From JBBECE01 sp964574935 (GTDB lineage Bacteria > Pseudomonadota > Alphaproteobacteria > Rhizobiales > Devosiaceae), in assembly GCA_964574935.1 (NCBI GenBank), contig CAZNOZ010000009.1:9120-73119 (forward strand): 64,000 bases of DNA, given 5' to 3'. A program made the translations under genes and the position numbers. Within the stretch, counting starts at the first letter, position 1; the number at the start of each line of letters is the position of its first letter. The notes under the pieces are model-generated. The model did not search any database, had not been told where the DNA came from, and saw nothing but the letters and a program-made list of their open reading frames with translations. Below, in pieces: positions 58,123 to 64,000 of the stretch.

Positions 58123-59977
58123 ATATTCTGCCCGTATGGACCTTGAATTGCCGCCGCTGCAGGCGCGTGCGGGCGTGGGTGGTCTTCTCCCATACGAATG
58201 GGCGCGCAACCAGTTGCGCTGCTGCCCGCATCGCCGCAACGCTGGTCAGCACCCAGTAGGCCGGCAGCAACAGCTGCGCCCAGCCCAGCTTCAGCCGCCC
58301 GAAGCGCCGTAGCCCGAAGAGCGCCGCGATGATCGCGCTCGCGTAGCCGAGGACCAGAATGCCCATGAAAGACAGGCTGACCGTGTCGCGCGCGATGTCC
58401 TCGCCGGTGGCAAGCCGCCAGCCGATCAGGGCTATGAACAGCGCGTGCACGGGGGCAGTCAGCACCTGCCCACCGACATAGAGCTCGAAAGCGGCCATCC
58501 GCCACCAACCCATGTCCTCAAGCAGCTTGAGCGGCTGCTGGTTGTGCACGATCAGGGTCTGCATCCAGCCCTTCAGCCAGCGCGTGCGCTGCCTGAGCCA
58601 ACCCCCCAGCGTCACCGGCGCCTCCTCGTAGGTCGCCGACACCAGCGTGCCGCACCGGTATCTGAGCCGTGCCAGCCGCACGCCGAGATCGGCGTCCTCG
58701 GTCACATTGTAGCTGTCCCAGCCGCCGGCCTCGATCAGCGCTCGCACCCGAAAATGGTTGGAGCTGCCGCCCAGCGGCATGGGCAGTCCAACTCGGGCCA
58801 TGGCGGGAAACACAAGCCCGAACTGCGCCGCGTATTCGGCTGCGAACAGCGCCGTCAGCGGGTTTTCGGCGGCGTTGTCGATCACCAGCTCCGCCTGCAG
58901 GCAGTCAAACTCGGGATTCGCCTCGAACTTGGCGGCGGCCAGCCGCAACTGGTCGGGCTCGGGAACATCCTCGGCGTCGAAAATGGCGAGCAATTCGCCG
59001 CGCGCCAGCGGCAGCGCGTAGTTGAGCGCCTTCGGCTTGGTGCCGGGCCCGGCGTCGGGAACCTCCACCAGTTCGAACGGACCTTCGCTCAAGCGTGGCG
59101 TGAGTGCGTCGATCGTGCTGCGGCTGGTGGCCTCGACGACGAATTTGATATCGAGCTTGTCCGAAGGATAGTCGATCGCCAGCATGGCGTGGACGAGCTG
59201 CCCGACCAATTCGGCCTCATCCCTGAGCGGCACCAGTACGGTGTAGCCGGGCAACCGGTCCTCGGCGAGCGGGTCGAGGCGCTCGCGTCCGGGATGAAAT
59301 GCACCGGCCACCGCCGCGGCCAGCCTGAACACCGCCGGCGTCAGATAGACGACCGCCAGCACCGGTGCAACGATCGCCAGCGCCGGATCCGGCATTGCCG
59401 TCGCCACCACAACCACCGCCGCCGCGAAGAGCGCGAAAACCACGCGGGCCGAGCCGGTCAGTTCCTTGTGCGCGCTCGCCAGGGGCCATCTGTGCGCCAG
59501 CCGATCGAGCGCCCGGCGCATCAGCGCGTCGGCGTGCAGCGTGCTCAGCCGATCCTGCAGCCGCCCCGGCGGCACCACGCAGATCTGTCGCACGAGTTCC
59601 GGCTGCTGCCTCACTCGTCGCCCCAGGGCCGCCAGCCGCCGCAGCCCGGGAGCGACGAACAGCACGTCGCGGTCGATGAGCGTGCCGCGGATCCAGTGGA
59701 CCTGATTGAGGCGTTCGATCGGGTCGGTACCGCGCTTGAGCCTGGCGGCCGCCGGCACGTTGCCCGTGAACGCCAGCCCGATCGCCTCCGCCGCCCGCTC
59801 ATAGAGCTTCGAATCGCTGAGCCCGGCGAGACGCGCGAATCGCCGCATGGGCTCCACCCCCGCTGCCTCCGCATCGGCGACGATCCGCCTGGCCCCGGTG
59901 TCCGTTTCGCACGCCGAACCGAGGATGCGGCGGGCGATGCCGACTGTGTACTTGTCCACGGGCACTGAGTTCGGCAC
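58088..59977 (-). CDS. Membrane glycosyltransferase family 2 protein
   Basis: This 629-residue protein is a processive-type GT2. An N-terminal soluble region (about 1-170) resembles the type II secretion E N-terminal domain found fused to some rhizobial GT2s. Two helices follow (about 178-222). The catalytic domain shows PGYTVLVPLRDEAELVGQL, the DxD-type DAEDVPEPDQL, TEDADLGVRLARL and QRTRWLKGWMQT (QxxRW). Three or four C-terminal helices form a channel. It should build a beta-linked surface polysaccharide in the inner membrane. The frame ends 35 bases inside the antisense of tRNA-Gly; its final RAKGIEPSS comes from the tRNA, so the gene's 3' end was fixed by the tRNA. No partner subunits are nearby. 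Confidence 0.88.
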   Translation of the reverse strand: MPNSVPVDKYTVGIARRILGSACETDTGARRIVADAEAAGVEPMRRFARLAGLSDSKLYERAAEAIGLAFTGNVPAAARLKRGTDPIERLNQVHWIRGTLIDRDVLFVAPGLRRLAALGRRVRQQPELVRQICVVPPGRLQDRLSTLHADALMRRALDRLAHRWPLASAHKELTGSARVVFALFAAAVVVVATAMPDPALAIVAPVLAVVYLTPAVFRLAAAVAGAFHPGRERLDPLAEDRLPGYTVLVPLRDEAELVGQLVHAMLAIDYPSDKLDIKFVVEATSRSTIDALTPRLSEGPFELVEVPDAGPGTKPKALNYALPLARGELLAIFDAEDVPEPDQLRLAAAKFEANPEFDCLQAELVIDNAAENPLTALFAAEYAAQFGLVFPAMARVGLPMPLGGSSNHFRVRALIEAGGWDSYNVTEDADLGVRLARLRYRCGTLVSATYEEAPVTLGGWLRQRTRWLKGWMQTLIVHNQQPLKLLEDMGWWRMAAFELYVGGQVLTAPVHALFIALIGWRLATGEDIARDTVSLSFMGILVLGYASAIIAALFGLRRFGRLKLGWAQLLLPAYWVLTSVAAMRAAAQLVARPFVWEKTTHARTRLQRRQFKVHTGRILERAKGIEPSS

Positions 59978-60095
59978 TTTCTACTCGGGAGCGGCAGGAT
60001 CGCCCAGCCAAGGCTGCGGGGCAAGCGGTCGCACATCTCGAAACCGGCGGCCAAGGCCGTTTCCGGGCAGACGCAGGAACACGCGGAGAGCTCAT

Positions 60096-60908
60096 TTGCC
60101 GAAGATTGCAGCGGCACTCGCAGTGGTGGTCACGCTAGTCGGCGTCGCCGCGTCCAACGGGCAGGGCCTGCCCCATCACGTTGATCCCAGCGCCCGCGAA
60201 GACCCCCCCGATCTGACCCTGGTGCCTGCCATCCGGTTCCTGACCACGGGCGGATTCCCGCCATTCAACTATCGGGACGCCGACGGCGAGATCACCGGGT
60301 TCAACATCGATCTGGCCCGGGCGATCTGCGAAACCGTCCGCGCCCAATGCACGATCCAGTCCTGGCCGTGGGATCAGGCGGCGGATGCGCTGGCGGACAA
60401 TCAGGGAGACGCGCTGATTGCCGGGCTGGCGATCAGCGAGCGGACAGCCGCGCAATTCGACTTTTCCAATGTCTATCTGGCGCTGCCGGCCCGCTTCGTG
60501 GTCAGGCGTGAAAGGGAGGGGGCGTTCGATCCGAAGAGCCCTGTCACCGTGGCGGTCCGATCCGGCTCCGCGCATCAGACCTATCTGGAGCGCTTCTTCC
60601 CCGCCGTGACGGCGGTTGCGTTCGTCAGCGAGCTCGACGGCCTCGATGCGATGCGCCAGGGCGAGGTCGCCGGCTTCTTCGGAGACGGGATGCGGGCTTC
60701 CTTCTGGCTCGAAGCCAACCCCTCCTGCTGCCGGTTCTGGGGCGAGGCCTACTTCGACCCCGACCACTTCGGTCCGGGTCTCGCAATCGCCTTGCCGGCC
60801 GGCCTCGACAATGTCCGGCTCGCCGTCAATTGGGCGTTATCCCGTCTGGAGCGCGACGGCAAGCTCGACGAGATCTACCTCAAGTGGTTTCCGGTGGGCT
60901 TTTATTGA
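60096..60908 (+). CDS. Periplasmic solute-binding protein, family 3 (amino-acid type)
   Basis: The 270-residue precursor starts at a TTG with GGAGAG 5 bases upstream; the signal peptide is PKIAAALAVVVTLVGVAASN. The mature part is a two-lobe family 3 binding protein: PAIRFLTTGGFPPFNYRDAD, GEITGFNIDLARAICETV, DALIAGLAISERTAAQFDFS and SVTVAVRSGSA-like strands, closing with SRLERDGKLDEIYLKWF. No permease or ATPase gene is adjacent, so it is an orphan: it may serve a distant ABC system or act as a sensor. An upstream in-frame extension to 59847 overlaps the divergent GT2 gene and is rejected. The 3' end overlaps the convergent desaturase gene by 29 bases. Confidence 0.85.
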   Translation: MPKIAAALAVVVTLVGVAASNGQGLPHHVDPSAREDPPDLTLVPAIRFLTTGGFPPFNYRDADGEITGFNIDLARAICETVRAQCTIQSWPWDQAADALADNQGDALIAGLAISERTAAQFDFSNVYLALPARFVVRREREGAFDPKSPVTVAVRSGSAHQTYLERFFPAVTAVAFVSELDGLDAMRQGEVAGFFGDGMRASFWLEANPSCCRFWGEAYFDPDHFGPGLAIALPAGLDNVRLAVNWALSRLERDGKLDEIYLKWFPVGFY

Positions 60909-61722
60909 CCCGGTCCTGGGTCTGAAACGGCAGCGCCAGCGACCAGCCGTATCGCCCGGGTCCCTCTCCCTGGTAGGCATCGAGCCCGATCGTCATCGCC
61001 TCGTGACCCTTGGCGGGCTGGGCCGTGTAGACCCGGAACCCGCGGTCCCAGATCGAAAGGAAGAACCCGTAGTTGGTGTCGGTTTCCCTGAAGTCTGACG
61101 AATGGTGGACCCGATGCATGTCGGGCGTCACCACCAGCGTGCGCACCACGCGATCGAGCCAGGCCGGCAGTTTCAGATTGGCGTGGTTGAAAAGGGCCGA
61201 GCCGTTGACCGTCGCCTCGAAGATGACCACCAGAACCGGATCGGCGCCGAGCGCCACGACCGCAGCCGCCTTCACGAACACCGAGATCAGGATCTCGATG
61301 GGATGGAAACGAACCCCGGTGGACGCGTCGATATCGTGGTCGGCGTGGTGCACGCGGTGGACCCGCCACAGGGCGGGGATCTTGTGGAACACCACATGCT
61401 GTCCCCAGATGACGAAATCCAGGATCACGAAGGCGATCGCCCATTCCAGCCACCATGGCCAGTCGATCAGGTTGAAGGCGCCCCAGCCGCTGCCGCCCGC
61501 CCACAGGGCTGCCAGCACCGCGGTGACCGGAACCACGAAGGTGAAAAGCCACACCGCGGCGAAATCGGTCGCCAGGATGCCGAGATTGGTCGTCCAGCGC
61601 GTCAGCCGGCTCTCGCGGCGCCGGCGCCGCGGCAGCCACGCCTCAAGAGCCGACATCAAGGCGAAGACCAGGGCGAAGATCGAGAACCGGACGACCCCCT
61701 CGTCGAACCCCAGCAACTCCAC
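60880..61722 (-). CDS. Sterol desaturase / fatty acid hydroxylase superfamily protein
   Basis: This 280-residue membrane protein has four to five helices and the di-iron His clusters of the superfamily: HVVFHKIPALWRVHRVHHAD (H-x3-H and H-x2-HH) and, after the next helix pair, NHANLKLP and PDMHRVHHSSDF. Members hydroxylate or desaturate lipids, sterols or carotenoids; the substrate here is unknown. The ATG at 61722 opens directly into the first helix. The gene overlaps the binding-protein gene at its 3' end and lies 14 bases downstream of the TerB-like gene on the same strand. Confidence 0.92.
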   Translation of the reverse strand: MELLGFDEGVVRFSIFALVFALMSALEAWLPRRRRRESRLTRWTTNLGILATDFAAVWLFTFVVPVTAVLAALWAGGSGWGAFNLIDWPWWLEWAIAFVILDFVIWGQHVVFHKIPALWRVHRVHHADHDIDASTGVRFHPIEILISVFVKAAAVVALGADPVLVVIFEATVNGSALFNHANLKLPAWLDRVVRTLVVTPDMHRVHHSSDFRETDTNYGFFLSIWDRGFRVYTAQPAKGHEAMTIGLDAYQGEGPGRYGWSLALPFQTQDRVNKSPPETT

Positions 61723-61736
61723 GCGCCCCGCTCCGC

Positions 61737-62144
61737 CTATTCGGTGCGGTGCCGGGCCCGCGCCGAGGCTTCGATGGCCGCCCGGCTGAGCGCGTCGAGG
61801 GAGAACCTGTCACCGATCATCTCGAGCAGGCGGAGTTCCTCCTGGGATGCGAAAAGATCGGCGGCTGCCACCTCCACCGCCACCGCATAGGCGGTGTCCG
61901 CAAACCCGTCGGAGAGGGCCTCGTAGGCGGCATCCAGCACGGCCTTGAGACCTGCTGTGCCGGCCAGCATCTCAGCGCATTCCTGCGCCACTTCCGGCAG
62001 CCTCTGCTCGTCGAATTCGCCAAACACCGGCAGGTTGCGCACCACCGAGCCGATGCGCCTGAGCTCGCGGTCCGTCATTGTCCGGTCGGCGGCGGCGACC
62101 GACACCATCAGATAGATCAGCGCTTGTGGAGTGCTCAACGACAT
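61737..62144 (-). CDS. TerB-like (tellurite resistance family) protein
   Basis: This 135-residue all-helical protein resembles the TerB/DjlA N-terminal domain: LIYLMVSVAAADRTMTDREL with the acidic metal-site element (DRTMTDREL), later AVAVEVAAADLFASQEELRL as the second acidic repeat. Such proteins are linked to stress responses, but exact roles are unclear. ATG at 62144 is chosen; the frame is open upstream to 62459 but overlaps lysK on the other strand and lacks family sequence. It precedes the desaturase-family gene and may share its transcript. Confidence 0.82.
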   Translation of the reverse strand: MSLSTPQALIYLMVSVAAADRTMTDRELRRIGSVVRNLPVFGEFDEQRLPEVAQECAEMLAGTAGLKAVLDAAYEALSDGFADTAYAVAVEVAAADLFASQEELRLLEMIGDRFSLDALSRAAIEASARARHRTE

Positions 62145-62308
62145 CGGGGCGTCCTTGCGGCTGGCGATAGCTGCCGGCAAGCTAAGAAGCCGCGGGTGCA
62201 AATACAAGCCGCCGCTTGGACCTTCGGTGCCGCGTTGACCGGTTCGGACCAGTATGCGACACCGCCTGCGCCGGCAAACGCCCGCGCCCCGCACCACGAC
62301 CCGCCACG

Positions 62309-63919
62309 ATGGCCGAACCCTTGCCCGAGCTCGATCCCGATCTGGTCGCGGCCGCCGGTGCCGCCCGCGCCTGGCCTTTCGAGCAGGCCCGTGCGCTTGT
62401 CGCGCGGCTCGAGCGAACCGGCAAGCAGGAGGCCGTGTTCGAGACCGGCTACGGACCATCCGGGCTGCCGCACATCGGCACGTTCGGCGAGGTCGCTCGC
62501 ACCACCATGGTGCGCACCGCCTTTCGTCTGCTCACCGACGATGCCGTCCCCACGCGCCTGATCTGCTTTTCCGACGACATGGACGGGTTGCGCAAGGTGC
62601 CCGACAACGTTCCCAATCGGGAGATGATGGCGGATCATCTCGGCAAGCCGCTGAGCCGTGTCCCCGATCCGTTTTCCAGCGAGTATCCCTCCTTCGGTGC
62701 CGCCAACAACGCGCGACTGAGGGCGTTCCTGGACCGCTTCGGCTTCGACTACGAGTTTATCAGCGCCACCGAGCACTACACGTCGGGCCGCCTCGACGCC
62801 GCGCTATTGCGGATGCTCGCCTGCTATGACGAGGTCAAGGCAATCATCCTTCCGACGCTCGGTGAGGAGCGCCGCGCCACCTATTCGCCCTTCCTGCCGA
62901 TCAGCCCTCGCACCGGCATCGTCCTGCAGGTGCCGACAATCGCCCGCGACGTCGAGAAGGGCACCATCACCTATGTCGATCCCGATGCCGGCGACGAGGT
63001 CGAGGTGCCGGTCACCGGCGGACACGTGAAATGCCAGTGGAAGGCCGATTGGGCGCTGCGCTGGTTGGCGCTGGGGATCGACTACGAAATGTCCGGCAAG
63101 GATCTCATCGATTCCGTCCGGCTTTCCAGCCGCATTGTGTCGGCTCTCGGCGGCACCCCGCCCGCAGGGTTCAACTACGAACTGTTTCTGGACGAGAACG
63201 GCCAGAAGATCTCGAAGTCCAGGGGCAACGGGCTGACCGTCGAGGAATGGCTGCGCTACGCCTCGCCGGAGAGCCTTTCACTGTTCATGTTCCTCAAGCC
63301 GAAGAGCGCCAAGCGGCTCTATTTCGACGTCATTCCACGCGCCGTCGACGACTACTATGGCCTTACCGCCGCCTACCACAGACAATCGCCGGCCGAGCGG
63401 CTGGAAAACCCCGCCTTCCACGTCCACGCCGGCGCGCCGCCCGAATACGATTTGCCGCTGAGCTTTGCCTTGCTGCTCAACCTTGTCTCCGCCGCCAACG
63501 CCCACGACACGTCGGTCTTGTGGGGGTTCATCTCCCGATACGTGCCGGGGGCGTCGGCCGAAAATCACCCCGAACTCGACCGGCTGGCGGGCTTTGCGGT
63601 CCGCTACTACGAGGACTTCGTTGAGCCGGCCAAACGTTTCCGGGTGCCCACCGACACCGAACGCGCGGCGCTTTCCGATCTTGCCGAACGCCTGGCCGCT
63701 CTTGAGGGATCCACCGATGCCGAGGCCATCCAGAATCTGGTCTACGAGGTCGGTAAGGCGCACCCGTTCGAGCCCCTGCGCGATTGGTTCAGGGCCATCT
63801 ACCAGGTGCTGCTGGGAGAGAATCAGGGGCCGCGCTTCGGCTCCTTCATCGCCGTCTACGGGGTCGCCGAGACGCGGGCGCTGATCGAGCGGGCGCTCAA
63901 GGGTGATCTGGTGCGCTAG
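62309..63919 (+). CDS. lysK: Lysyl-tRNA synthetase, class I
   Basis: LysK charges tRNA-Lys. It is the class I, archaeal-type enzyme, unrelated to the common class II LysS; Alphaproteobacteria are among the few bacteria with it. The 536-residue protein has the HIGH-type motif in GYGPSGLPHIGTFGEVART (about residues 45-63) and the KMSKS-type motif KISKSRGNG (about 300). FSDDMDGLRKVPDNVPN and HVKCQWKADWALRWLALG are conserved lysine/tRNA-site blocks. The C-terminal helical part is the anticodon-binding region. ATG at 62309 is chosen. A gene starting 33 bases later may follow in operon. Confidence 0.95.
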   Translation: MAEPLPELDPDLVAAAGAARAWPFEQARALVARLERTGKQEAVFETGYGPSGLPHIGTFGEVARTTMVRTAFRLLTDDAVPTRLICFSDDMDGLRKVPDNVPNREMMADHLGKPLSRVPDPFSSEYPSFGAANNARLRAFLDRFGFDYEFISATEHYTSGRLDAALLRMLACYDEVKAIILPTLGEERRATYSPFLPISPRTGIVLQVPTIARDVEKGTITYVDPDAGDEVEVPVTGGHVKCQWKADWALRWLALGIDYEMSGKDLIDSVRLSSRIVSALGGTPPAGFNYELFLDENGQKISKSRGNGLTVEEWLRYASPESLSLFMFLKPKSAKRLYFDVIPRAVDDYYGLTAAYHRQSPAERLENPAFHVHAGAPPEYDLPLSFALLLNLVSAANAHDTSVLWGFISRYVPGASAENHPELDRLAGFAVRYYEDFVEPAKRFRVPTDTERAALSDLAERLAALEGSTDAEAIQNLVYEVGKAHPFEPLRDWFRAIYQVLLGENQGPRFGSFIAVYGVAETRALIERALKGDLVR

Positions 63920-63951
63920 GGCCTGTACTCATCAAGGGACAGGAGCGTGGT

Positions 63952-64000
63952 TTGAGCGAAAATCGTACAGTTTCAGGAGCAAGACCGCCGACGGAGCCGA
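63952..64000 (+). CDS. Start of an unidentified gene, cut by the window edge
   Basis: A TTG at 63952 has AGGAG 6 bases before it and begins an open frame, SENRTVSGARPPTEP after the start codon, that runs to the window end. Only 16 codons are visible, too few to name the product. It lies 33 bases after lysK on the same strand. Confidence 0.45.
   Translation, partial: MSENRTVSGARPPTEP

Noticed and set aside
1..64000. CRISPR array, insertion sequence or prophage
   Set aside because: No regularly spaced repeats, terminal inverted repeats with a transposase, or phage structural genes were seen.

Overview
The window is GC-rich (roughly two thirds G+C), densely coded DNA from the chromosome of an alphaproteobacterium, most likely of the order Hyphomicrobiales (Rhizobiales). 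Pointers to this are gcrA, a phoR-pstSCAB-phoU-phoB cluster, the argD-argF-hslO order, a long-form dCTP deaminase, class I lysyl-tRNA synthetase, a SAM-II riboswitch in front of metZ, and an FnrL-type regulator with TTGAC-N4-GTCAA boxes. The genus cannot be read from the sequence. I see no insertion sequence, integrase, prophage or CRISPR array.

Layout. 1-9.8 kb: the end of a flavin disulfide reductase, an orphan histidine kinase, tRNA-Arg, then a carbon-metabolism block of PEP synthase, a beta-phosphoglucomutase/trehalose-phosphate phosphatase fusion, a GH65 phosphorylase and a PfkB kinase. The fusion plus GH65 reads as a split version of mycobacterial OtsB1. An FNR-like box lies upstream. 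9.9-20 kb: a minus-strand oligosaccharide locus (two ABC ATPases, two permeases, a binding protein, GH51 arabinofuranosidase), an acyltransferase, and an ArsR-type regulator with an unusual C-terminal domain. 20.4-22.2 kb: FnrL, a hemerythrin-like protein and two perfect FNR boxes, one in front of a possible tiny membrane protein. 22.3-33 kb: accessory DNA with two tandem paralogous secreted proteins of unknown function, a DUF6165-like protein, a small secreted protein, a GT4-GT9 fused glycosyltransferase, and an HTH-methyltransferase with inverted repeats in front of it.

33-43.3 kb: pirin, PPK2 polyphosphate kinase, then the phosphate regulon headed by a three-repeat Pho box. 43.3-47.9 kb: a small P-loop kinase, gcrA with a cluster of GANTC sites upstream, a structured intergenic stretch ending in a strong terminator, then argD, argF and hslO. 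48-58 kb: an RND efflux pair, a TrkH potassium transporter, a CDP-alcohol phosphatidyltransferase, metZ with promoter, SAM-II riboswitch and terminator, dCTP deaminase and a flavodoxin-like protein. 58-64 kb: tRNA-Gly, a membrane GT2 glycosyltransferase whose frame runs into the tRNA, an orphan periplasmic binding protein, a sterol desaturase-family protein, a TerB-like protein, lysK, and the first codons of another gene.

Two themes join the genes. One is low-oxygen control: FnrL, its boxes, hemerythrin, and possibly the ppsA-otsB-GH65-pfkB block. The other is phosphate control through the Pho cluster, with PPK2 next to it. Assignments are from reading motifs and context only; no database search was run.
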